Shown here in pieces: positions 9,470 to 16,153 of a DNA stretch of 64,000 nt. The DNA lies in assembly GCA_040386935.1 (NCBI GenBank), contig JAZKEQ010000001.1, forward strand, positions 62,001 through 126,000, given 5' to 3'. Numbering within the stretch: position 1 is the first letter of the stretch; each line of letters begins with the position of its first letter. This stretch comes from JABMMZ01 sp040386935. GTDB lineage: Bacteria; Bacteroidota; Bacteroidia; NS11-12g; UBA955. Made by a program: the position numbers and the translations under genes. Under the pieces are notes generated by a model. It ran no database searches. It had not been told where the DNA came from and saw nothing but the letters and a program-made list of their open reading frames with translations.

Positions 9470-10912
9470 TTAAAACTGAAAATAAATGAACTGTTGTGGC
9501 GATGCACCAAAGTACAACAATGATAAAATGAGGATGTAATACAGGCTCCAGCGCACAGGGCGCCACCAATGTGTACCTGCTGCTGCCAGTGCATGGGGCT
9601 GATGGCGGGTGTGCCACTCGGCTGCTACAAACAGTGCTACTAATAACAGTGTGAGCATGGCCGCTCCCCTGCCTTCAAATTGTGGAATGGTGAACAGTGA
9701 TGATGAAAATATTTCTGAAAAATACTGCAGTGCATGGGGCATGCTGCTAGCCCTAAAAAACACCCAGGCAAGTGTGGTGAGTGTAAAGGTCAACAGTATG
9801 CTACCCAGGTGGCTGATGTTGGCAGGTGTGTTTGCTGCATCACTTTTTTGTTTTGAGGCCCACCATACAAAAGGGATAATAAAAAGGGCGTGCAGGGTTC
9901 CCCAAGCTATGAAGGTATAGTCTGCTCCATGCCATAGGCCGCTTAGTAGGAATACAATGCAAATGTTGCGAATGTGTTTTGCTTTGGTGCCGCGATTGCC
10001 GCCAAGGGGTATGTACACATAGTCGCGAAACCAGGTGGAGAGGGAGATGTGCCAGCGCCTCCAAAACTCGACCATGGAGCGCGAGAAATAAGGTGTATTA
10101 AAATTGCGCATGAGCGAAAAGCCAAACAAGCGGGCTGTGCCTATGGCGATGTGTGAGTAGGCTGAAAAGTCGCCATAGATTTGAAATGAAAAAAAGAAGG
10201 CGCCTAGCAACAAGGTGCTGCCGCTGTACTGTGCTGAATTATTAAAAATCTGATTGGCATATATGGCGCAATTATCGGCTATTACTATTTTGGTGAACAG
10301 ACCCCAGAGTATCTGCCGCATACCATCGGTGGCTGCTGTATAATCAAACTGTCGCTTGACATAAAACTGTGGCAGCAGGTGCGTGGCCCGCTCGATAGGA
10401 CCGGCTACTAACTGCGGAAAGAAACTAACAAAGGCTGCAAAGGTGATGGGATTGCGGGTGGCAGTTAGCTGTTTGCGATACACATCGATGGTATAACTGA
10501 GCGACTGAAAGGTGTAAAAACTAATACCGACTATTGGCAGTAATTTGATATGCAATGAATCAGCCGACATAGTAGCTCCAAAAAATGTGAAGGCTGTAAC
10601 AAAACTATCGATAAAAAAATTACTGTATTTGAAAAATGCCAGAAAGCCGAGGTTAACCACTATGCTGAGTGTTAACAGCAGTTTGCGCGCTTTGATATTT
10701 TGCTGCTGTTGCAGTGCTACGCCTATGCCATAATCCATAAGGGTGCAAAAGACTATGAGGGACAGAAAGCGCCAGTTCCACCAACCGTAAAACACATAGC
10801 TGGCGGCTACTATCAATGCATTTTGCAAGGCCAGATTTTTACCCACTACAAACCAATACAGTATGAATACTATTGGTAGAAATATGGCAAAGTCGATGGA
10901 GATAAAATGCAT
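9470..10912 (-). CDS. MBOAT-family membrane O-acyltransferase (AlgI/DltB type)
   Basis: This 480-aa polytopic membrane protein carries the MBOAT signatures FWRRWHISLSTWFRDYVYIPLGG and, near residue 327, SGLWHGADYTFIAWG with the catalytic His. The length and about ten hydrophobic segments fit AlgI-type enzymes. They move acyl groups across the membrane to a partner that acetylates extracellular polysaccharide. The next gene encodes an SGNH-like partner. These two genes look richer in G+C than the T9SS and TANFOR genes around them, which may mean separate origin. The substrate is unknown. Confidence 0.9.
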   Translation of the reverse strand: MHFISIDFAIFLPIVFILYWFVVGKNLALQNALIVAASYVFYGWWNWRFLSLIVFCTLMDYGIGVALQQQQNIKARKLLLTLSIVVNLGFLAFFKYSNFFIDSFVTAFTFFGATMSADSLHIKLLPIVGISFYTFQSLSYTIDVYRKQLTATRNPITFAAFVSFFPQLVAGPIERATHLLPQFYVKRQFDYTAATDGMRQILWGLFTKIVIADNCAIYANQIFNNSAQYSGSTLLLGAFFFSFQIYGDFSAYSHIAIGTARLFGFSLMRNFNTPYFSRSMVEFWRRWHISLSTWFRDYVYIPLGGNRGTKAKHIRNICIVFLLSGLWHGADYTFIAWGTLHALFIIPFVWWASKQKSDAANTPANISHLGSILLTFTLTTLAWVFFRASSMPHALQYFSEIFSSSLFTIPQFEGRGAAMLTLLLVALFVAAEWHTRHQPHALAAAGTHWWRPVRWSLYYILILSLLYFGASPQQFIYFQF

Positions 10913-11172
10913 GAGGCGTATGTGTATTTACTATTCTATTTTTTTATAAATGCGATAACGAGCAACTAAAACCGGAGAGAGAAAAACACGGATTATTTGA
11001 ATCCACAATACGATAATGGAGGTGCGCAATAAGTAGCTATAACTGCGACACAAGCGCAATTAAATATAAGTTGGGCAGGTTTCCAAATCTGCCAATTAGA
11101 ATAATAAGGAAGTTTAAAAAGTGAACAGTGCTTTTATAAAAAAAGCAATAGAAAAATGTGACGGGATTGGGC

Positions 11173-11361
11173 TTAGTCTTTTTTGCGACCCTGAAACTCG
11201 ATGCTATCGATAACCGGAGGACCTTGTCCGCGCTTACCCCATCTGCGGGTATAAATGGTGATGAGGGCTGTGCGACCGGCCTTGTGCGGTCTTCTGGTTT
11301 TGGTAGCGGTGGCCTGGGAATCGGTAGCCAAGTGTGTTAGTTTTTTCAGTCGTTGCAGCAT
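11173..11361 (-). CDS. Small basic protein, copy A of a two-member family
   Basis: This 62-aa, strongly basic protein aligns with the protein at 15413-15601. Shared parts are the start M-[LI]-x-x-LKKL, a P-[HR]-KA segment, LITIYTR and a C-terminal QG-x(3)-I-[DE]-x-IE block. Sharing across two loci over 60 codons argues that both are real genes. A TATATTTG promoter element lies at 11415-11422 on the same strand, about 55 bases upstream of the ATG. There is no signal peptide or membrane segment. I do not recognise the family; the basic composition would suit nucleic-acid binding, but that is a guess. Confidence 0.6.
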   Translation of the reverse strand: MLQRLKKLTHLATDSQATATKTRRPHKAGRTALITIYTRRWGKRGQGPPVIDSIEFQGRKKD

Positions 11362-11414
11362 AAGTAGAACTAGTATTGCTCATAGGAACATGAACAATGT
11401 GTGTTTTCTAGGTG

Positions 11415-11422
11415 CAAATATA
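11415..11422 (-). promoter_or_regulatory. Bacteroidota -7 promoter element (TATATTTG)
   Basis: On the minus strand TATATTTG matches TAnnTTTG and points at the small basic protein gene at 11173-11361. The -33 position lacks a clear TTTG, so this is a partial match only. Confidence 0.45.
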
Positions 11423-11539
11423 CGGCTATTGACGTTAAATTGGTGTAGCGCCAGGGTTTAGTTTGTGTTGTTTTTTCAACAGCTTGTGGATGATGAAGGC
11501 TGATAGATACAGTGTTGCCACTCAATCAAAACAAGTAGC

Positions 11540-11956
11540 TCATTGTACTTTCTTTTCAACTCTTAATAACAATCCGGATACAATAGTTGTATAGCAATAA
11601 AACCAATTAAACTTCCATAGATTTTTATTATCCAACAAATAGAATGTTACAAATAGCCCAAGTAGTACTGTGCCTATAACAATGCTTTTAATTCTTATTA
11701 CTGAAACCTGACGCTTAATTAATGTAAAGTAAAGGACTAACACAATTATTCCCAATGGAATTGAATATAGCAACCCAAATAGAATAAATATAACATAAGT
11801 CGAAAGAAAATCCTTTAGACCTTCTATAAACATCACACGTTCTCCTTTTAACAATACACCTTCGAGCAGTAATAACAAGGGTGTTATCGTTAAAGTAGCC
11901 AGCCATAGCTTACCGGGATAGGATTTATTGTAAACGCTTTTGTTCATATTTATCAA
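11540..11956 (-). CDS. Four-helix membrane protein, third of three tandem paralogs
   Basis: This 138-aa protein has about four hydrophobic segments. It shares the start YNKSYPGKLWLATLTITPLLL and the end YCYTTIVSGLLLRV with the two genes before it. Its start overlaps the previous stop by 4 bases (ATGA type). Compared with its sisters it has a basic tail (EKKVQ) instead of SPRNQ. Family and function are not recognised. The shared architecture points to recent tandem duplication followed by divergence. Confidence 0.75.
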   Translation of the reverse strand: MINMNKSVYNKSYPGKLWLATLTITPLLLLLEGVLLKGERVMFIEGLKDFLSTYVIFILFGLLYSIPLGIIVLVLYFTLIKRQVSVIRIKSIVIGTVLLGLFVTFYLLDNKNLWKFNWFYCYTTIVSGLLLRVEKKVQ

Positions 11957-12366
11957 TTCTGATTTCGGGGACTCACTCTTAATAATAATCCGGCAACAAT
12001 AGCAGTGAAGGAATATAAACTACTGAAGGTCCACTCAAACCCATTACTCATAATAAAGAATGTTACAAATATGCCAAGTACCACTGTACTGATTATAATA
12101 CCTTTAATGATTAATGCCGACACTTCTCGTTCGATCAAGATAAAGTAAAGCACTATTACCACTATACCTACAGGTATAGAGCACATGATTTCAAAAGCAA
12201 GTACCAGACAATAAATACCAAGCAAACTCCCCAAACTACCTATCTCTTTACCATTTAACAATATACTTTCTACTAATAACAACAAGGGTGTTAGTGTTAA
12301 AGTTGCCAGCCATAGTTTGCCGGGATAGGCTTTATTGTAGATTTTAAAGTCGTTCATATTCATCAA
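11953..12366 (-). CDS. Four-helix membrane protein, second of three tandem paralogs
   Basis: This 137-aa protein has four predicted membrane segments. The conserved start KIYNKAYPGKLWLATLTLTP and end GLLLRVSPRNQN match the neighbouring copies. It overlaps both neighbours by 4 bases, so the three are translated as one coupled unit. It is closest to the copy at 11540-11956 in the N-terminal third and to the copy at 12363-12779 at the C-terminus (SSLYS...VSPRNQ). Function unknown. Confidence 0.75.
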   Translation of the reverse strand: MMNMNDFKIYNKAYPGKLWLATLTLTPLLLLVESILLNGKEIGSLGSLLGIYCLVLAFEIMCSIPVGIVVIVLYFILIEREVSALIIKGIIISTVVLGIFVTFFIMSNGFEWTFSSLYSFTAIVAGLLLRVSPRNQN

Positions 12367-12779
12367 TCTTGATTACGGGGACTGACTTTCAACAACAATC
12401 CAACGACAATGACAACACCTGAATACAAACTACTGAAATACCATTCAAAAGTATTTGACATGAGATAAAATGTTATAAATATTCCCAATACTATTATACT
12501 GATCATTATTATTTTAACGACTTTGATAGTTATTCCTAAATCAATCAAAATCCAATACAGCCCCAATGCTCCCACACATACAGGCAATGAAAATGGCATA
12601 CTGATTAAAACAAAAAAGCTATAAACTTCAAAAAAGCCACCAAAGTCATGAAAATTTAATGCGCTGGCGGCATGTGTCAGCATATTTTGACCAATAAACA
12701 ATAATGGGGTTATCACAAGAGTAAGTATCCATAGCTTGGCTGCATAAAAATTATTGTAAACTTTAAAGTCGTTCATCAT
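12363..12779 (-). CDS. Four-helix membrane protein, first of three tandem paralogs
   Basis: The start is set at the ATG at 12777-12779, which overlaps the stop of the GNAT gene (TAATG) and gives 138 aa, matching the sister proteins. A longer frame exists upstream but would run into the GNAT gene. The start (MMNDFKVYNNFYAAKLWILTL) and end (GLLLKVSPRNQD) match the other copies, while the middle is the most divergent of the three. Four hydrophobic segments. Function unknown. Confidence 0.75.
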   Translation of the reverse strand: MMNDFKVYNNFYAAKLWILTLVITPLLFIGQNMLTHAASALNFHDFGGFFEVYSFFVLISMPFSLPVCVGALGLYWILIDLGITIKVVKIIMISIIVLGIFITFYLMSNTFEWYFSSLYSGVVIVVGLLLKVSPRNQD

Positions 12780-13294
12780 TAACTCTTGTCTAAATGCAAA
12801 GTGTACAACCAATATTTTTTACCGAATCGCAATGGCAATTCGCTGAACACTGTAAAGCCTAAACTTTCGTAAATATGTCGGGCGGCATGCATCATTTCGG
12901 ATGTGTGAAGGGCGATGATTTGTTCGTTAGTTGCCCTGGCGTAATCAACGCACTGCACCGTAAGCGCCCTTGCGATGCCCAACCCCTGATAGTCGGGGTG
13001 CACACTCACCATGCGGATATAACTCCACTCATCGGGGAACACGTCCCAGGCATTGCCATGGGGAACATAAAACGACATACCTACAATAGTATCATTATGC
13101 TCGCACACAAAACAACGCGACTGTGCAACTAAGGCTTTGAACTTAGTATCATCATTCAATCCTGTTGACATCTTGGCCCAATCTTCTGCTCCCAATTCAG
13201 GTGCATATTGACTGAATGCTCTAACGCCCAATTGTTTCAGTGCATCGTAATCACCGGGAACACTGAGTCGATATGTGAGTATTGGAGATGCCAT
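12779..13294 (-). CDS. GNAT-family N-acetyltransferase
   Basis: This 171-aa protein carries the acetyl-CoA binding signature V(S)VHPDYQGLGIARALTVQC, followed by the ARHIYESLGFTVF motif typical of the GNAT C-terminal half. The length matches single-domain GNATs. The acceptor substrate cannot be read from the sequence. It sits inside a tightly packed minus-strand cluster (13 bases from the gene before it, 1-base overlap with the one after), so it is probably co-transcribed with membrane proteins of unknown role. Confidence 0.85.
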   Translation of the reverse strand: MASPILTYRLSVPGDYDALKQLGVRAFSQYAPELGAEDWAKMSTGLNDDTKFKALVAQSRCFVCEHNDTIVGMSFYVPHGNAWDVFPDEWSYIRMVSVHPDYQGLGIARALTVQCVDYARATNEQIIALHTSEMMHAARHIYESLGFTVFSELPLRFGKKYWLYTLHLDKS

Positions 13295-13307
13295 AATACT
13301 GTTAAAA

Positions 13308-13808
13308 TTATTTAAGCTGTTTTAAAAAATATTGATGTGAATGAATGACTACTGCTGCATTGGTTAGTTCTTCGCAATTCAATTCTTTGGCGGATACATA
13401 GATGGTATCTTGTTTTAACTCATAAGTATTGAATCCAATTTTACTGAGGCCTGTGATACCACCATAGCCAACAGTACAACGCCCTTTTTCATAAACGATT
13501 AGTTCAATGTATCCGGGTGCTTCAGCTCTGTAAATACTGCCTATAGGCTTACCTAAAAAAATGCTTTCCGACCAATTGTTCAACATCATACTTACACATA
13601 ACACACCTGAAGCAACACCCAATGACAAGGCCAACCACTGCTTACCTTTTACACAAATGTAAATAGCGGCTATAAAAACAGTGAACAAAACAAAATACAA
13701 CAAGCTCAAAAATTGTATGGGCACATACTGCTGTAAAAACACTTCTGTAATTAAGACAAGTGCTATAATCGAAAAAACGATTGTTGCTATTCTTCCATTT
13801 GGTGTCAT
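13308..13808 (-). CDS. Membrane protein with C-terminal soluble domain, unknown
   Basis: This 166-aa protein has three hydrophobic segments in the first 80 residues and a soluble, beta-rich C-terminal half (APGYIELIVYEKGRCTVGYGG). Its ATG overlaps the stop of the preceding lipoprotein gene by 4 bases (ATGA), so expression is coupled. I do not recognise the family. The linked lipoprotein also handles a small beta domain, so a joint envelope role is possible but unproven. Confidence 0.7.
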   Translation of the reverse strand: MTPNGRIATIVFSIIALVLITEVFLQQYVPIQFLSLLYFVLFTVFIAAIYICVKGKQWLALSLGVASGVLCVSMMLNNWSESIFLGKPIGSIYRAEAPGYIELIVYEKGRCTVGYGGITGLSKIGFNTYELKQDTIYVSAKELNCEELTNAAVVIHSHQYFLKQLK

Positions 13809-14404
13809 TCAATAGTAGAATTATTTCTGTGTTTTCTCTTTTTTTCTTTGCTGAACATTTCCAAAAATTTTTGGGTTGGATGCGGAACCATCATTCTAAA
13901 GGTTTCCCATTCAGCAACTTCACCTCCTCCTGCTTGTTGAGGCAAACTGCTTGTATATTTTTGAATTATTCGATCTAAGGGAAATATCAAGGGTTCTCTA
14001 TAAAGATCCCAGTGCGTAATTTTCAAACTGTCATTCTTAAACTTTATAACAACTGCATAATACCTTGTCAAACCACAGTGACTAAAATCTGATTCATCAA
14101 TCATTGTATCTTTTTTGCTTATCATCTTTACAATTAAGCTATCAATTCTTTTAAAAACTGAATCAGGCAAAATACCATAATTGACTCTTCTCCCCTTATC
14201 AGACATTACAAAAAAAGATTTATTGGAATCTAAAGCAAAACTATATTGCCCCATTCCACCTTCCATATCGAACCCCCCAAATGTAACTTCAAAATTTGTA
14301 AATCCGGGTTTATATACTTCCTTTACTTTAGCTTTTGGTGTGCAACTGAATAAAAAGCAACACAAAGTAATAAGCGCTATTTTTACTGTTACATGTATCG
14401 GCAT
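13805..14404 (-). CDS. Lipoprotein of unknown function
   Basis: The protein is 199 aa with a signal peptide II ending in lipobox LFSC (FLFSCTPKAK). The mature domain contains FEVTFGGFDMEGGMGQYSF and ends in a very basic tail (KEKKRKHRNN). It overlaps the genes on both sides (TAATG with the upstream 89-aa gene, ATGA with the downstream membrane gene). I know of similar small periplasmic proteins in Bacteroidota but cannot assign a function. Confidence 0.7.
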   Translation of the reverse strand: MPIHVTVKIALITLCCFLFSCTPKAKVKEVYKPGFTNFEVTFGGFDMEGGMGQYSFALDSNKSFFVMSDKGRRVNYGILPDSVFKRIDSLIVKMISKKDTMIDESDFSHCGLTRYYAVVIKFKNDSLKITHWDLYREPLIFPLDRIIQKYTSSLPQQAGGGEVAEWETFRMMVPHPTQKFLEMFSKEKKRKHRNNSTIE

Positions 14405-14673
14405 TATTTCACAAAAGCATTTTTTCTCAATAACAATAAAACTATTCCTACGAAATTAATGCTCAAACCACCTATCAACAATTGAATATTTGTTTTGATA
14501 TCGCGTTCGCGCTCTGTTAGAGTAGCAAAAATCTCATCACTTTCAGCTGTTCTATACCATTGTTCATCAACAGACACCTTGAGGTCGATGTATTGCCCCA
14601 AAACCAGCCATATATAAACCGGTACAGATAATACGAGAATGACCAGAATTGCATAATAGATTGTTTTATTCAT
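14404..14673 (-). CDS. Small two-helix membrane protein
   Basis: This 89-aa protein has hydrophobic segments at about residues 5-27 and 65-83, separated by a charged loop (TLTERERDIKT). Its stop overlaps the start of the lipoprotein gene (TAATG). It lies 10 bases after the YdeI-like gene. Function unknown; the arrangement suggests one operon from 15163 to 11540. Confidence 0.65.
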   Translation of the reverse strand: MNKTIYYAILVILVLSVPVYIWLVLGQYIDLKVSVDEQWYRTAESDEIFATLTERERDIKTNIQLLIGGLSINFVGIVLLLLRKNAFVK

Positions 14674-14683
14674 AGTGTGGTTT

Positions 14684-15163
14684 TTATTTATCTCTTCCTA
14701 TAAAGCGCTGTTTACCTAACAAAAATTGTATGGCACGGTTTATATTTTTTTCGAGTGAGGCTTCCGTTTTCATAAAGCTGATGTAACGGAGTATTTCTTT
14801 TTGACGCGATGGCGGCAATGCATCAAAGGCCGCTTTAGCTTCAGCATTTTCATTCAATGCTTTTTGTAAACGGGGGTGCATGGGCACAATGCGCGGCACG
14901 GCATCGTATTCAACCACAACATCGGCCATATCGCCAACATCAATACCGGCTGCTTTGCGCATGGGCATATTGAGATACAAGCGCCATTTGCCGCTGTATT
15001 TAACCAAATTCTGTTCGTAAGGATGTCCGTTGAGTGTGCCTTTAATCTGAATAGCCCCTTTGTCTTTACCTGCCTGTTTGAAAATTTCGTTCAATACTTT
15101 AGCGGGCAACAACACATAGGGATTGACGCCTATGATGAAAATTTTTGCGCTAAAGGATGGCAT
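14684..15163 (-). CDS. YdeI/OmpD-associated-like protein (DUF1905 plus YdeI domain)
   Basis: The start is placed at the ATG at 15161-15163 (MPSFSAKIF), giving 159 aa. The longer frame runs upstream into the structured element and looks non-coding. The N-terminal half has the DUF1905 pattern (VLLPAKVLNEIFKQAG, IQIKGTLNGHPYEQNL, LYLNMPMRKAAGIDVGD), and the C-terminal half the YdeI/OmdA pattern (ALPPSRQKEILRYI, KTEASLEKNINRAIQFL). Such proteins are common in soil and aquatic Bacteroidota; their biochemical role is not established. It heads the packed cluster of membrane and lipoprotein genes. Confidence 0.8.
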   Translation of the reverse strand: MPSFSAKIFIIGVNPYVLLPAKVLNEIFKQAGKDKGAIQIKGTLNGHPYEQNLVKYSGKWRLYLNMPMRKAAGIDVGDMADVVVEYDAVPRIVPMHPRLQKALNENAEAKAAFDALPPSRQKEILRYISFMKTEASLEKNINRAIQFLLGKQRFIGRDK

Positions 15164-15249
15164 AACAGGTGGTAAAATATGACTGCTGAAATTTAGGGAA
15201 TAAAAAACATTCGACCTACAGCTTTCGATATATGGCAAAAAATAAGGGA

Positions 15250-15408
15250 GGAGGGTAAGCCAACTACCCCGGACTGAAGCGGTACCCCGAAGCAGTGAAG
15301 GCATGTTCGGCTGAGAGGAAACATGGGCGATTAGCATGAGCCACTGTTCTGATACAGCCGACTGACTGAACTGCGAGGCGTACAGCGAAAGGCCGGATAA
15401 GGTTCAAA
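15250..15408. other. G+C-rich structured element, possible RNA with pseudoknot
   Basis: This stands out as G+C rich against A+T-rich flanks and has no credible reading frame. Nested complementarity is visible: GGGTA 15253-15257 with TACCC 15265-15269; CAGTG 15293-15297 with CACTG 15342-15346; CATGTT 15302-15307 with AACATG 15320-15325. The loop of the last hairpin, CGGCTG 15308-15313, can pair with CAGCCG 15355-15360, a pseudoknot-type contact. It lies directly downstream of the small-protein operon (minus strand). I could not match it to a known riboswitch. Confidence 0.4.
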
Positions 15409-15412
15409 AAAA

Positions 15413-15601
15413 TTACAACATTGTTTTATGCCCAATCTCAATCCTCTCAATAAAAAAGGAGCCTTGTTTGTGTTTCCTTTTTTTGCGGGTATAGATGGTG
15501 ATGAGGGGCTGCTGCGCTTTTCTGGGAGTGTGATTATTGATATCCAAGCCATGTGGTCGACTTAGAAAAAAGGTTCCCAGTTTTTTTAATTGCTTAATCA
15601 T
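15413..15601 (-). CDS. Small basic protein, copy B of a two-member family
   Basis: This 62-aa basic protein is homologous to the one at 11173-11361. Shared are the LKKL start, P-[RH]-KA, LITIYTR and the QG-x(3)-I-[ED]-x-IE ending. Its ATG overlaps the stop of the 34-aa ORF (ATGA), so it is the last gene of a three-gene micro-operon. It ends with hydrophobic ML. Family not recognised. Having two diverged copies about 4 kb apart is the main evidence that it is a real gene. Confidence 0.6.
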   Translation of the reverse strand: MIKQLKKLGTFFLSRPHGLDINNHTPRKAQQPLITIYTRKKRKHKQGSFFIERIEIGHKTML

Positions 15602-15702
15602 AACCAGTGGATGCTTATGCCGGGGACTCCGGTATAAATCATTGCGTTTTTTAGTTTACGCCATAGCAACACCGCGTTTTGGAATAGTAATGTGTTTTTC
15701 AT
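15598..15702 (-). CDS. 34-aa ORF coupled to the small basic protein
   Basis: An ATG at 15700-15702 opens a frame of 34 aa (MKNTLLFQNAVLLWRKLKNA...). Its TGA stop overlaps the next ATG (ATGA). A 14-base A-rich stretch (AATAAAACTAAAACT type), suitable as a Bacteroidota translation start region, precedes it. It may be a leader or coupling peptide rather than a functional protein. The case rests on position between two better-supported small genes. Confidence 0.4.
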   Translation of the reverse strand: MKNTLLFQNAVLLWRKLKNAMIYTGVPGISIHWL

Positions 15703-15715
15703 AGTTTTAGTTTTA

Positions 15716-15886
15716 TTATTTGGTCGTTTGTTGGGGCCATTCGCTAGTACTTCGCTTGGCTCCCAATATTGTTTCGTACGCCTTTGGATTATCCCTGTAC
15801 CAAAACCTTGCCATATCTTCACCAAACAAAATATTGCTGAAGTGAAATGCTTTTAAAATATTTCGAAACGGGGTAAAAACAAACAT
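15716..15886 (-). CDS. 56-aa small protein heading the micro-operon
   Basis: An ATG at 15884-15886 opens a 56-aa frame ending in TAA at 15716-15718. The sequence reads like a folded cytoplasmic protein: FRNILKAFHFSNILFGEDMA, then RFWYRDNPKAYETILGAKRS. It is 13 bases from the 34-aa ORF. I do not recognise the family. The aromatic and charged pattern, with no low-complexity bias, argues for coding. Confidence 0.5.
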   Translation of the reverse strand: MFVFTPFRNILKAFHFSNILFGEDMARFWYRDNPKAYETILGAKRSTSEWPQQTTK

Positions 15887-15945
15887 GGTTTTGAGTACTT
15901 AATCGGATTCGAAATTAGCTGTATGCAATGGATGTGGCAATGGTT

Positions 15946-15971
15946 AAAACACCCATTTTAAAAGGTGTTTT
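15946..15971. repeat. 8-bp perfect inverted repeat upstream of the small-protein operon
   Basis: AAAACACC (15946-15953) and GGTGTTTT (15964-15971) flank a 10-base A+T loop. It lies about 60 bases upstream of the 56-aa ORF on the minus strand. It could be an operator or part of a terminator. A small CGTG/CACG hairpin follows at 15985-15996. Confidence 0.4.
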
Positions 15972-16091
15972 TCCGGACCCCCACCGTGAAAACACGCAGC
16001 AGGGTTTTTAAAACTTTCAATCATCTCATTATCTACAACTTAACTATTTTTTATATTTCCAAATAATACATATTATTTCCTTAAAAAAAGA

Positions 16092-16126
16092 AAAAGGCTC
16101 CGGCTTTTACGCTTCCGGAACCTTTT
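16092..16126 (-). terminator. Rho-independent terminator of the sigma/T9SS operon
   Basis: AAAAGGCTCCGG (16092-16103) pairs with CCGGAACCTTTT (16115-16126) with one mismatch. On the minus strand the stem is followed by a long T-run. It lies 27 bases after the stop of the last T9SS cargo gene. Confidence 0.85.
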
Positions 16127-16153
16127 ATAAAAACAAACACGATGCTTTCTTAT

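Noticed and set aside
15164..15337. Upstream extension of the YdeI-like gene (MLIAHVSSQP...)
   Set aside because: It translates the structured element, and the domain begins at the ATG at 15161-15163.
15308..15400. Possible TPP or cobalamin riboswitch (CTGAGAG and GCCACTG strings)
   Set aside because: The flanking conserved blocks of both riboswitch classes are missing and the downstream genes are not vitamin genes.
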